Source: Orychophragmus violaceus
Lineage: Eukaryota; Streptophyta; Magnoliopsida; Brassicales; Brassicaceae
DNA: 64,000 nt
Assembly: GCA_030180135.1 (NCBI GenBank)
Contig: CM058235.1
Coordinates: 19,430,720-19,494,719, forward strand
Reading direction: 5' to 3'
Positions 11,000 to 22,800 of this stretch are shown one piece after another. Position numbers and translations under genes: made by a program. The notes below the pieces were generated by a model. It saw nothing but the letters and a program-made list of their open reading frames with translations. It was not told the origin of the DNA and did no database searches. Every line of letters starts with the position of its first letter. Within the stretch, counting starts at the first letter, position 1.

Positions 11000-12195
11000 T
11001 GATAGGTCAGGTTTTATTCCCTATACTAACTGCAAGTGCACAGCAATATCAATGTAGTATATATGGTTATCGAATCCACAGGGACACTGGTCTCGATAGA
11101 TCAGAACCGTAGAGATTAATAATAGGAATAAAAGCAGGTAGTGAATTAAATAAAAGCAAGGCGAGAAAGTAAATCAGTAGCAGGAATTGGTTGTGAAAGC
11201 AATAAACTAAAAGCGCTAAGTCTAGAGAATTCTCAGGAAATCAGACAAGCAGACAAGTTAATCAGTCAGGATCAAATTAAACTCAGTTCTAGAACTCAAA
11301 TCACGGAATTAGAATTAACCAAATCTCTTTGCTAAAATCCTCTAAGTCTAAGTGCAGTAATCCAAATCTCTTTGCAATTACTAACAGATTAAACCAGCAT
11401 TAATTTCAAGTTCGATATGTTCACAATTAAACTAAACCAAATCTCTTTGCGAATAATTTAATTGCTCAACCTAAATAGTTCAGATTCTAAACCACACTCT
11501 CGTGTCGTATTTAGCAACCTAAAGTCTAGATTCTAATTGATCAGGTTAGAACTAGCATTAAGCACAATTTAGTTTGAAGAACATTCTAATCATGTGAATC
11601 CTTAACTGAATTAAACAAGTCTAGCAAGTCATGAAATCCTTAATGAGAAACCCTAAACCTAACTATGAATCTACTCAGACATGATTAATGAAACAGAAAT
11701 CATAGAAATAATAGATTGCATATAAGAAATTAAATAGATAAAGGGGTTCGAAATCTTTTCCAAAATAGATGAAGTACATGATTAGATCAGCCTCAAAAGC
11801 TCTAAAAATCTCTTAGCTCTAAGTATGAAAGCGTATCTAAAATAAACACCAAAACTCTAAATATATAGGCATAATCTCGGCTGGGGTTTCTGTGTAAATA
11901 CTGGAACTATTCTGGGCTTCTCTGCAAATCTTCATAACTTTGTTAAACCGCCGCGTACGGCCCATCTCGCTAGTGTGTCGATCGACACCAAAGGTGTGTC
12001 GATCGATGCATGATCATCAAATCGGGCAGTGAGTTAAACTCTCGGCAAAAATGCTACAAAAGTCCCAAAATACTCCAATTATCTCCAATTAGCTCCAAAC
12101 CTGATTAAACCTGTAAAAGACTCTAAAATAACACAAAAGACACTAAAAACACATCTATATCATGGCATAAAATGGGTAAAAACCATGATATATCA
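11000..12195 (-). repeat. 5' LTR of Athila-like copy A (1196 bp)
   Basis: Bounded by TGATAGG at 11000 and TATATCA at 12195, a TG...CA pair with inverted TGATA/TATCA ends, and homologous throughout to the LTRs at 54978-56170 and 62864-64000. It contains a pair of CGATCG dyads (cores at 11979 and 12000). The paired LTR is outside the window, so the target duplication cannot be checked; the outside bases are GTACC. Confidence 0.92.
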
Positions 12196-12299
12196 GTACC
12201 CATGGGTTTTTAAATTACATCAATGATCATAATTTTTTATAATTAACCATTTATTAAATTACATCAATGGTCTTATTTTTCTTAAAAAAACTTAAAATT

Positions 12300-12545
12300 T
12301 TATTTTCCCACCAAAATATAAACTTTTATTTTCACGCAAAAACGTAAAATCTTGTTTTCCCGCCAAAAACGTAAACTCTCATTTTCCCGCCAAAAACGTA
12401 AAATCCGGTTTTCCCGCCAAAAACGTAAAATTATGTTTCCCGCCAAAAACGTAAAATTCTATTTTCCCGCCAAAAACATAAAATCCCGTTTTCCCGCCAA
12501 AAACGTAAAATTATGTTTTCCGCCAAAAACGTAAAATCCTATTTT
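12300..12545. repeat. Minisatellite, about 29-bp unit, roughly nine copies
   Basis: Units of the form TTTTCCCGCCAAAAACGTAA plus a variable 8-10 nt run about nine times. The array gives a spurious open frame (12352-12534) rich in Lys/Arg/Phe, which is a by-product of the repeat. No function is apparent. Confidence 0.88.
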
Positions 12546-12556
12546 CCGCAAAACCC

Positions 12557-13070
12557 CGTTTATATTTAGACCCGTTTAGGCCTGTCTGGTTAGGTCCGTC
12601 TGGTTAGGCCCATTTATGCCCGTTTAGGCCCGTTTAGGTCTGTTTATATTAAGACCCATTTAGGTTCGTTTAGGCTCGTCCGATTAAATCCGTTTATATT
12701 TTGGCCCATTTTGGCCCGTTTAGGTCCATTTAGGCTCGTTTATATTTAGACCCGTTTAGGCTCGTCTGTTAACCCGTTTATATTTAGGTCCGTTTAGGCC
12801 CATTTATATTTAGACTTGTTTAGGCCCGTCTGGTTAGGCCCATTTAGGCCCGTTTAGGTCCGTTTATATTAAGACCCATTTAGGTTCGTTTAGGCTCGTC
12901 CGATTAAATCCATTTATATTTAGGCCCGTTTAGGCCCATTTAGGCCCGTTTAGGCCCGTTTATATTTAGACCCGTTTAGGCTCGTCCGTTAACCCGTTTA
13001 TATTTAGGTCCGTTTAGGCCCATTTATATTTAGACCCGTTTAGGCCGTCCGTTTAGTCCCGTTTAAAAGT
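12557..13070. repeat. Minisatellite of 10-bp CGTTTAGGCC-type units with a 220-bp higher-order repeat
   Basis: Short units CGTTTAGGCC / CATTTAGGCC / CGTTTATATTTAGAC alternate. The same order of variants recurs with a 220-230-bp period: segments at 12641 and 12861 (220 apart) and at 12761 and 12981 (220 apart) are nearly identical, and a third copy starts near 13021. It is not the canonical telomere repeat TTTAGGG although it shares TTTAGG. Confidence 0.85.
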
Positions 13071-13320
13071 ACGAAACCCCGTTTAAAATTTTTTGAAAAA
13101 AAAAATAACGGACTAAGGAAATGTGACAAAATGTTAACATTTAGTACAAAACAATATTAATATCAAAGTATGGATGGGTACCCATGGGTATACCCAAAAC
13201 TTAATAAGCTATACATGGGTATTACCCATTAACAAAAAAAATATTTAGGTTCATTATGGATTGAGTTTTTATTAGTTGGGTTTTTGTGGGTTGGGTTATT
13301 TTACCCATATTAACATCCCT

Positions 13321-13659
13321 ACAAACTATCAACATATCTAATAATGATTTCCTTCTTATCGAGCTGATCATTTTTTTTAAAGGAAATCGAGCTGATCATA
13401 AAAAGTTCTGATGTGTCTAGAGTGCTAATCGATAATGAGAGTCCTTAAATATTAGTTTCCGAGAATCCCTGAGAAAAAATGAATATCAACTTGTCCGTAA
13501 AAATAATATCTACAAACTTAATGTTGACATTGAAAATGAAATAATATTTCAATACATTTTGTTATTACTGAACTTGTCACAACAGGCTTTGCGCGTTTGT
13601 CAAGTTAGAATCAGAATCTATGGGTCAATGTTTATAAGCTTGACGGAATATCAAGATAT
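13321..13659. other. AT-rich spacer left of the Copia element
   Basis: No coding potential. It contains a short direct repeat TCGAGCTGATCAT at about 13357 and 13388. Otherwise nothing recognisable. Confidence 0.6.
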
Positions 13660-14083
13660 TGTTGGAATATATTAAAACATTTTTATCTCATTTAAATTTT
13701 TATAAATATTTTTTTTTATGAAAAAAAAAGAAAAAAAAAAAATTTAAAAGAAATTTCTTGTTTAACAAAAAAGAAAATTATAAATAAGAATAAGAGAGAA
13801 AAACTTAAGAGAAGATGTTATTGAAATGATTTTAGGAAGTCTTGCAAATGATCAAGACTCACCTATTTATACACAAAATCAAAGACATAACAATCACACA
13901 AATTTAAAATTACACATCAGCTCTCACCATTAACACCAACTCTCACTATTATCAACAACTCTTATCATTACCACCAACTCTCTTCACTTACCACACCAAC
14001 TATTTTTATCAAACACACTCATCTTATTTTATTTTTATCCAATTTAAATGGATCATTATTTTAAATATATATATAATTTAACA
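13660..14083 (-). repeat. 3' LTR of the Copia element (424 bp)
   Basis: Starts TGTTGGAATAT and ends TTTAACA on the plus strand, i.e. TGTTAAA...CCAACA when read with the element. It matches 18097-18536, with substitutions and changes in A-rich runs. Confidence 0.88.
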
Positions 14084-17000
14084 CTCTTCCTTGATCCATT
14101 TGAATTTCAAACCAAGGTTGTTCTTCATTTCTTCAAATCTTGTTGTTAGCAAAGATTTCGTAAAGATGTCGGCTAACTGATCCTTTCCTTTGCAATACTT
14201 CAGCTTAATAGTTCCATTGTTCTCAGCTTCTCGCACCACATGAAATTTTATGTTGATATGCTTGGTTCTCCGGTGTTGAATTGGATTTTTCCCGAAGGCA
14301 ATAGATGAATTATTATCACAGAAAATCGGTGTACCTTCTTCTTGCTTGAATCCAAGACTTTCGAGTAAGTTTCGGAGCCAAACAGTCTGATTAACCGCAG
14401 CCGCTGCGGAGCTGTACTCTGCTTCTGCAGTTGAGTGTGCAACAACGTCTTGTTTTTGTGTCTGCCAAGAGATGATTGCACCTCTTATCTTGAACAAATA
14501 ACCGCTTGTGCTCTTCATATCATTTTGACTTCCAACTCAATCACTACCGCAATATCCCTGCAATAATTTTGAATTTTCGGTCTTGAAAAATAAGCCGAGT
14601 TCAGTTGTCCCCTTGACATACCTCAATACTCGCTTTGCTTGTTGATAGTTCATCATTTGTGGATTGCTCATGTATCTTGAAAGATAACTTGCAGAAAACA
14701 TCAAATCAGGCCTTGTAGCGGTTAGATATAACAAGCTTCCCACCATGCTTCTGTATTCTGCAGCGTCAGCTGGATTGTACTCTTGCTCATCAATATTCTT
14801 CTCATGCAGAACTAGTGGTGTGCTAACTGATTTTCAATCCGCCATCTTGAATTCTCCAGGAGTTTGTTTGCATACTTTGTCTGAGATAAGAAAACTCCTT
14901 TTCCACTCTGAAATATCTCCATCCCGAGAAAATACTTCATATGGCCAAGGTCTGTCATCTTAAAGTAGCTCATCATTGCTCCTTTGAACTTCTTGATGTC
15001 TTCTTCACTGCTTCATGTTATGATCATGTCATCTACATACAAAGATATCATTAGAGAATCTTCACCGTTTATGCGGATGTATACAGCTGCTTTGTATGGA
15101 CATCTTTCCAATCCTTGTTGCAGAAAATGACCATAGATCTTGCTATACAATATCCTTGGTGATTTTTTTAGACCATAAAATGCTTTCTTGAGCTTTAGTA
15201 CGTGTTCTTCCTTCCTTTCGACTTCACTGTATTTCTGACAGAATCCCCTTGCAACTAATATGGCCTTATACTTCTGTAAGGTTCCATCCGCTGCAGCCTT
15301 CAACTTGTAAATCCACTTGACTGTAATGGCTTTCTTTTCTTCGGGTCTTTTCACCAACTCCAAAGTGTTATTCTACTCAATCATCATGATTTCTTCTTTC
15401 ATTGCATCCCTCCATTCTGGATGCTTGACTGTTTCTTCAAAATAGTTAGGTTCTACAATACAGACAAAACATGTATCCATCATGTCAACACTGTAGTCCA
15501 ATACTCGTGGAGTGACAGCCATCAGTTCTGAATTACTCCTTGTTCTTAAGACTTTCATAGATGAAGAAATCACTGTTGATGTTCCTTCTCCATCGTTGGT
15601 AGGAGCTAATCCATTTGTTACTTCTTCATCACGTTTTCCACCATTGGTAGGTATGGATGGTTAAGCAGCACTAACGTCTTTGGTTGGATATGTGATAGTT
15701 TGTTGGAGACCTTTGTTATTCTCTGAGTTTTGATTCCAATCCCAACTTCTTTCTTCATCAAAAGTAACATCTCTTGCTACTATTACGGTTTGCCTTTCCA
15801 CCAAGTAAACCCGGTAGCCTTTGCTTTGACTGCTGAAACCAATAAGTACTCCTTTTTGTGCTTTGTCTTCGAGCTTGCTCCTCCTTTCATCTGGTACGAG
15901 GACATAGCACACACACCCAAACACTTTAAGATGACTTAGTGAGGGTTTGTGTCCGGTCCATGCTTATATGGGTATCACCTTCTACAGGGTAGCTGAAGGT
16001 AGTCTATTCTGCAAGTATACCGCAATGTATACCGCCTCGGCCCAAAATTTATTTGGCATTCCTTGTCCCTTCAGCATTGCACGTGCGATCTACATCACGC
16101 TGTTATTCTTCCTCTCACTCACTTTGTTTTGTTGTGGTGAGTATGCCACGGTCAGTTGTCTTGTAATACCTTGAATTTCGCAGAATCTTTGGAATTCATT
16201 TGATGTGTACTCTCCTTCTCGGTCATACCTGAGTTTTTTTTTAATTTTGCTTCAGACTGGTTCTCCACCATAGCCTTAAACTTCTTGAACATGTTGAATG
16301 CTTCTGACTTTTACTTCAAGAAGTATACACATGTCATCATTGAATAGTCATCAATGAATAGGATGAAGTACATGCTTCCATCGAGCGAAGGTGTTTGCAT
16401 GGGTCCACATATGTCTGTGTGGATAAGCTTTAACTTCTTCTTGGCTCTTGTTGATGAGGATGATGGAAAAGTGACCCACGCTTGTTTTCTTATCTGGCAT
16501 GCTTCACATACGTTATTGTAATTGTAGAGATTCGGAACTCCCCTTGCCATGTGATTTTGCAGTAACTTCTTTATGTACGTATGGCTACTATAACCAAGTC
16601 TTTTATGCCATAGCTGACCAACTAGATCCTCTCTTGCATTGTAGGAGGCTTCATCTGCTCCAGAGAGATCAAGAGGAAAACTTTTATTTTCCATATCTAC
16701 CTGGGCAATCTTCATTCCGATTTGATCGCGAATTGTGCATTGAGTTCCCTTGAAGATAAGATCGTATCCATGTAGCAACATTTGGGGAACACTAAGTAGG
16801 TTCTTATTCAGGTTCGGAACATATAAGACATCTTTGATGATCCTCTCTCCCACCTTGGTCTTCACAAGAATGACACCTTTTCCTTATATCATTATTACAA
16901 CTCCATTTCCGACGTGAATAGGAACTTTCACATTTTTGTTGATAGTTGTGAAGTACCTTGCGTCTTTAGACATGTGGTTAGTGCATCCACTATCGATCAA

Positions 17001-17987
17001 CCATGTTTCTTTCTTTGGTATCTTCATAATTATTTCCTCGGCGGAGAACAATTTATGTTCCTCCACATTCGTAACTTGTGCATGATGGCCTTGTTTGCTT
17101 CGACATTCTCGCGCAAGATGTACCAACTTCCTGCATGTGAAACATTCTTTGGGTTTCCTCCAGTTCTGGTTCGGCCTCTTGTTCTTCAAGTAACAATCAG
17201 CTTCTTTGTGGTTATCCTTGTTGCAATAACCACACCATCGTTTCTCTTTGCCCCTCCATTTGGTTTTCTCTTTACTACTTTCTCCTTTCTTGAATGCTCT
17301 TGCACCTTTGAATCAAGCCTGGAAACCTCCTTTGGAACTTCTTTTTCGTCTGGAAGAAACTTTGATTCATGAGAAACCAAAGATCCTACAAGATCAGTTA
17401 CACTGATGTTCTTAAAATCTTTAGTTTCTTCCATGAGTGCCGCCAGATTTCCACAATGTCTCGGCATTGAGGTTAAGATTTTACGAACTATTTCGTAATC
17501 CGTTTTTTCCCCAATTGCTCCATTTCATTTGAAACATCGATGATCCTATCAGTGAAGGATCTGATTCTTTCTCCATCCTTCATCTTGATATTTTCAAAAT
17601 CTCTATGGAGAGATTGCAGCTTCGCAAGTATAGCTTGAGGGTTACCTTGATAGGACTCTTGTAATTTTTCCACGCTTCTTTAGATGTTGTCGCCGATATA
17701 ATCTTCTTGAACACCGCATCGGTGACGGTATGTTGCAACAGCTGGAGAGCCGTCAGATCCTTCATCTTCGACTCTTTCCAAATTGAAATTTTTTATTTGG
17801 TACCTGACGGAGTTTCAGGAGTTTCCATAGTACTCATGGTTTCTTGTGGTTGTAATGGAACTTCATTTTCCACAACATCCCACAATTCTTGAATGATTAG
17901 CGTCGTCTTCATTCTTGCCGTCCAAAGCTCATAATTTTGACCGTCGAAAATTGCAACAGGTTGAGATGCATGTAGATGTGACACCAT
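14078..17987 (-). pseudogene. Copia gag-pol polyprotein, multiply disabled
   Basis: Former polyprotein read from about 17987 down to 14078. Recognisable in order: gag N-terminus with the UBN2-type start (FDGQNYELWTARMK, 17940s); a zinc knuckle CxxCxxxxHxxxxC near 17140; protease WLIDSGCTNHMS near 17000; the GAG-pre-integrase and integrase core with HTDICGPM and FIDDYS (16865-16311); an integrase C-terminal piece FGCVCYVLVPDERR (15924-15661); reverse transcriptase with VKWIYKLK and the catalytic LYVDDM (15573-15013); the connecting TRPDLMFSASYLSRYM segment (14746-14537); and RNase H ending STAEAEY onward (14518-14078). Frame changes and stops separate almost every block, so no functional protein is expected. 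Confidence 0.9.
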
Positions 17988-18084
17988 GATTTTTCGTGTA
18001 TTGCTCTTCTTGCTAATTTTGCGTATTGCTTATTGCTTCGTCTTGCTTAATTTTTTCCGTCGATCGTCCCTCGATCTGTCTTTT

Positions 18085-18096
18085 GCTATGATAGCA
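18085..18096 (-). other. Degenerate initiator-Met tRNA primer binding site of the Copia element
   Basis: The plus strand reads GCTATGATAGCA directly before the LTR; the usual complement of the TGGTATCAGAGC site is GCTCTGATACCA, so two of twelve bases differ. Position and similarity support it. Confidence 0.7.
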
Positions 18097-18536
18097 TATT
18101 GGAATATATTAAAACATTTTTATCTCACTTAAACTCTCATAAACATTTCTTCTTATGAAAGAAACAAGAAAATAAGAAAATAAAATTTAAAAGAGATTTC
18201 TTGCTTAACAAGAAAGAGAATTATAAACAAGAATAAGAGAGAAAAACTTAAGAGAAGATGTTATTGAAATGATTTTGAGATGTCTTGCAAATGATCAAGA
18301 CTCACCTATTTATACATAAACTCAAACACATGACAACCACACAAATTTAAAATTACTCACCAACTCCCACTATTAACACCAACTCTCACTATTAACACCA
18401 ACTCTCACCATTACCACCAACTCTCTTCACTTACCGCACCAACTATTTTTACCAAACACACTCATCTTATTTTATTTTTATCCAATTTAAATGGATCATT
18501 ATTTTAAATATATATATATATATATATATATTAACA
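18097..18536 (-). repeat. 5' LTR of the Copia element
   Basis: Homologous to 13660-14083. The expected TG at its start is TA here. A TA-dinucleotide run and the terminal AACAGGTGTGAG are repeated again at 18563-18604, suggesting local slippage or duplication at this edge, so the end could also be placed at 18597. Confidence 0.85.
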
Positions 18537-18562
18537 GGTGTGAGAACGTCGATCGTCGATAG

Positions 18563-18593
<31 letters not shown>

Positions 18594-19640
18594 AACAGGT
18601 GTGAGATCGTCGATAGACGAGTAATAAGTATTTTCGACAAAGTACTATATATTTATTAGAAAGCAGATATATTTAGGTTTATAAATGAAGGTAGGGTTTA
18701 GATTTAACTAATAAGTATTTTGTCATTATGTACTATAAATTAATATATTTAATTTTATAAGGAATTGGTTAGGGTTTAGATTTCTCATTGATAAGTATAT
18801 TTGCTTATTTGTATTGTAAATTAAAGTGTTTGAGTTTATTATAAATATATTTTTCATAGACGACCTTAATTAGTCTGCTTTACTGTAAATAGGTTCTTCT
18901 CATGTTCATAAATGTAATTTTTTGGGATTTGTGCTTTTTTATATTTAGTTTATAAATGAAGGGTTAAGGTTTATATTTTACTAATATGTATTTTGCCATT
19001 ATGTACTATAAATTAATGTACTTAATTTTATAAAGAATTGTTTAGGGTTAGATTTCTCATTGATAAGTATTTTTATTATTGTATATTGTAAATTAAAGTG
19101 TTTGAGTTTATAAATGAATGGTTGAGTGGTTAGAGTTTAGATTTATCTACGAAAAGTACCTTTTTAATTTAAATTTTCTTATTTATTTAATTATATTATT
19201 AGTATTTTAATTTAATTGGCTATAAGCCATGTATTACTCTTACTTTGGTATTAAAATAAATAAAAATAATTAATAGAGTGAATATTAGTGTAACAATATT
19301 AAACAAAAAGGTATAAAAATTACACATCTGTTAATAAAAGTTGTATATCGTGTACTACCCCCATATAAAAGTATAGTAATTGAATTCTATAATATTTGAA
19401 TGAATTTTATATTTCTAAATTTGAAAACTTGAATTGAATCCGAATGAATAACTAAATGTTCTTGTCTAATTCAACGTATAAGATATATTCACCATATTTC
19501 AGGAGAGATTGCAATATTTTGAGATTTATTAAAACACAAACGAAAAGGAACACATACATCTTGTGACACGAACAATTCAAATCCCAGAAATATAAACCGT
19601 AAGAAACTTATTAATTAAAAAAAAAAAAAGATATGGTTTT
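18537..19640. other. AT-rich spacer with a dispersed direct duplication
   Basis: Non-coding. About 170 bp (18668-18842) recur as a diverged direct copy at 18947-19118 (period about 278 bp); the shared text includes TATGTACTATAAATTAAT and TTTCTCATTGATAAGTAT. The rest up to the YAB5 3' end shows nothing recognisable. Confidence 0.6.
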
Positions 19641-19882
19641 ATAGATAGACATCTGCACTTATATAGATATGATCAGACGGTTCCAGATCATATCTGCCTA
19701 GTGAGAGATATAGTTGTAGTCTTCTCAGCACTTGTTCCATGGTACTTCAAAGCTCCACCATTTATTATCATAAACCCGGAGACTAAAACGGAGAGATAAA
19801 GTAAAATTTTAAAGTTTACACTAACTCAAAATTTATAACTATTGTGACTCTAAAACGAATGATGTCCAGAGTACTTACACTA

Positions 19883-22800
19883 TTAAGCTAGCTTAGCTTG
19901 CTTGTTGCTCTCCAGCATTAAACCGAAGTGGATATGAGGAAAGTGTGCCCACTACAAAATGTTCAACCAACGTAATCAAAGACTACTTTATAAAAGAAAA
20001 TTATTTTATCAAAATGTAAGAGCCTATACATAAAATAATTTTATTTATACGTACATCTAGTATCCCTCTAATAACACACAATAACTTTATTATATGGGGT
20101 AAGTACCTATGACCTATATGCCTCACATGTGCATACAAAAATGCCATTGTATTGTATGGATGTGACAAATAATACAAAAATTGCAAACCATATTTTAATG
20201 AATTTTAAACTTTTTAGCATCCATTACAATTTAACTATTAGAGATAAGTAATTGAAAATTGTATATAGCTAAGAGTTACAATTTATGGCCATAGATAACT
20301 TAAATTAGGCTGACAAAAAAGTATTTTTCACCAATACTATTCATTCAAAAGAATTCTATACTAACCCTTTTTATATAATATTTACAATTCTCTATTTTTC
20401 TTTGTGAGAGATAATAAAGTTAACCATGTAACAAAACACATATAATGTTATGATATAATTATTAAGTTATTACAATACTTGTATATATGTAGATTTATAC
20501 TGAAATAACTGAGTTATATGATACGTTAACAAAAAACTGAATTTACTAGATGATTAGATGATTAGTGTTTAGCAAACATTGATTATATAAGATAATTATA
20601 ACTGATGAATTACACGATAAGTTAATTGATAATTGAGTTACTATATAAAAAATGTGATGAACATTGATTTGTAAGATAAAATAATTAATAACTAAATTTA
20701 CCAGATGAACAATTTTATAAATACTGATTTTATAGAACAGATAACTATGTTAAATAAGTTAACTTAGTTATTAGTTAACAAATAAACAATGCTGGTCAAA
20801 AATAATTTTTGAATTCAATGACATTTTATATAACTAACTAAAACCTTAAAGATATTTTTACTTTTATTTATTAAAAAATTAAATATCAATCAACTTTAAA
20901 ATTACTTAATTTTAACATTATATATGATTATAAATTAAAATCACTCGCTAGCTAGTCATTGATAACATTAAAATAACACGAGTCGTTGATAACATGTATA
21001 TATCAATGATTTTATATACCATTTTAAAATAACACGAGTCACGAACCTCTAAAATAAAAAGAAGACAGAAACTAAGTTTTATATACTCAAATTATTCAGA
21101 TTGATAACATAAAAATATTTTTAATATGAAAGTTGTAGTTTTATAATTTACTGGTTAAGATTAGCATTATTATAGTTTGCTTTTGTTATATATTAAATTA
21201 TGTATATACTGGAATGATAAATTTTAATAATTTATCACTAACAGAAAATGTATACTATATGTTATACATTAAATATAAATATAGAAATATATATATTAAT
21301 TATTATGACAAACGTCAATATATATTTTGAAGATTTATACCCAAATCCTTAAACTATATAAATTATGTATATACTGGAATAACAAATTTAAATAGTTATC
21401 ATTAACATAAAATATATACTATATGTTTATACATTAATATTTAAATATAAATATAGAAAGATATATTAATTATTATTATAAAAGTCAGTATATCTTTTGA
21501 AGTTTATACCCAAATTCTTAAACTATATATATATATATGATAAATATCCATAAATTGGGTTCCAAATGTACCCGTATTAATTAGTTCTTTTCTCCGATAC
21601 TACGATTAATTTCTATATAAAAAGAAATTCAAAGATAAAATATATACAAATTGATTTATTTATTTTTTGGGTTTCGTATTTCCAGTTTAGGGTCTAGATT
21701 TCTATTAGTCGTTCATTTTTATATTGGATTTGTTGTCTTATTGAAAAGAAAAGAAAAAACTAGTGGTAGTATGTTCGGAACAATAATTAACATGTCTTAC
21801 AATTTTGAAAACATCCTTAGATATTTTTACAATTTTATAAAAGTTCGCTCATATCTTTTAAGCTAAACTTAAGTTTAGATAGCTAATCTCATGATCTTAC
21901 AGCATAATTATCATATGGACTACTAAATTTTACTGCTCTATACGAGATATACAATTTTTTTAGATATACAATTTGACTGTAAATTATACTCGTAATACTA
22001 GTACTTATGAGAGAATTCAAAAATAACAAAATTAAGTAGTATATTTCTAAGTCAAATCCACATACTAATCTGCGATTTGAACTATTTAGGCCGGGATAAT
22101 TCTTTAAAACTCATATATTTCTTTTATCAAGAAAGAAACTCATACTTTGAAAACTTTCGTGAACATTAAAAAAAAAGTTGTGAACTTACATTCTTAGCGG
22201 CGGTGCTGAATGCTTCTCTGTGGCTAATGTCTGGATTATTCGCCTTGATCCTCTGAATTTCCTCTCTTCACAGTTTTCAGTTTAAACATAGAAATCATTA
22301 ATTAAAATATTTCGAATGTTTTATAAAAATCATTACGACAAATCTAAGAATTTTGTTACTTTATGAATTGATTGTACGCTGAAGGTACTCGCTGCCTCTT
22401 CTCTGGAGCTGAAAAACAAACAATATAAGAAGTAAAACATATATTAATATATATTTTGTGTGTTTACTTTTTAATTCGATATAGAAGGAAATGTGTCGCT
22501 TACGACGGTTAACAACTCTTTGCTCAGTAATGGTACGAGCTGAAAGTCTGGCAGGAATTTTGGTGTGGCCTCTTGAGGAAGATCCATACTCCGGCATTGC
22601 ATAGTTTGTTGCCTATTTTATATTTCATGTTTACTCGTCGGTTAATAAATGTTTAAAATGCTGATTTAGTTTTAAATAACTTAAAATTTTCACACCAAAA
22701 ATGATGAATCAGTAGGATTGAGTAACAATCATGTATGTATTATCTAATTTAGGAAATGAAGAGAGAAAAAAGTGGACCAACTAAAAAACGTTTATTAATT

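Larger units (their letters stand above)
8199..12195 (-). mobile_element. Athila-like Ty3/Gypsy element copy A, 5' LTR to gag-protease, cut by CACTA
   Basis: Minus-strand element: 5' LTR 11000-12195, primer binding site 10976-10993, leader to 10731, then a gag-protease gene interrupted at 8199 by the CACTA transposon. The rest of the element lies to the left of the window. It is collinear with copy B at 54978-64000 but clearly more diverged, with disabled coding sequence. The leader (10732-10975) holds two pairs of CGATCG-centred dyads also seen in copy B. Confidence 0.9.
12196..13320. mobile_element. Possible hAT-like remnant hosting two minisatellites
   Basis: The right edge, read on the minus strand, is TAGGGATGTTAATATGGGT followed by a run rich in AACCC, which resembles the termini of plant non-autonomous hAT elements. 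The opposite terminus is not visible because Athila-like copy A is inserted at 12195/12196. There is no transposase. The interior is almost entirely the two tandem arrays listed separately plus short direct repeats (for example AAATTACATCAATG near 12213 and 12255). Assignment is tentative. Confidence 0.35.
13660..18536 (-). mobile_element. Ty1/Copia retrotransposon, decayed, with both LTRs
   Basis: Minus-strand element of about 4.9 kb. LTRs are 13660-14083 and 18097-18536; the primer-binding remnant abuts the upper LTR. A purine-rich tract (GGATCAAGGAAGAG on the minus strand) abuts the lower LTR at 14084-14097. The internal order gag, protease, integrase, reverse transcriptase, RNase H is the Copia order. 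The LTRs differ at many positions and the coding region has many stops and shifts, so the insertion is old. Flanking pentamers GATAT and GGTGT do not form a convincing duplication. Confidence 0.9.

Noticed and set aside
12352..12534. 60-residue repetitive Lys/Arg/Phe open frame
   Set aside because: Created by the 29-bp minisatellite; no start context, domain or conservation argument.
12300..13070. CRISPR-like regular repeats
   Set aside because: Units are contiguous tandem repeats without unique spacers, in a plant nuclear context.
12557..13070. Telomeric repeat array
   Set aside because: Units are CGTTTAGGCC variants, not TTTAGGG.
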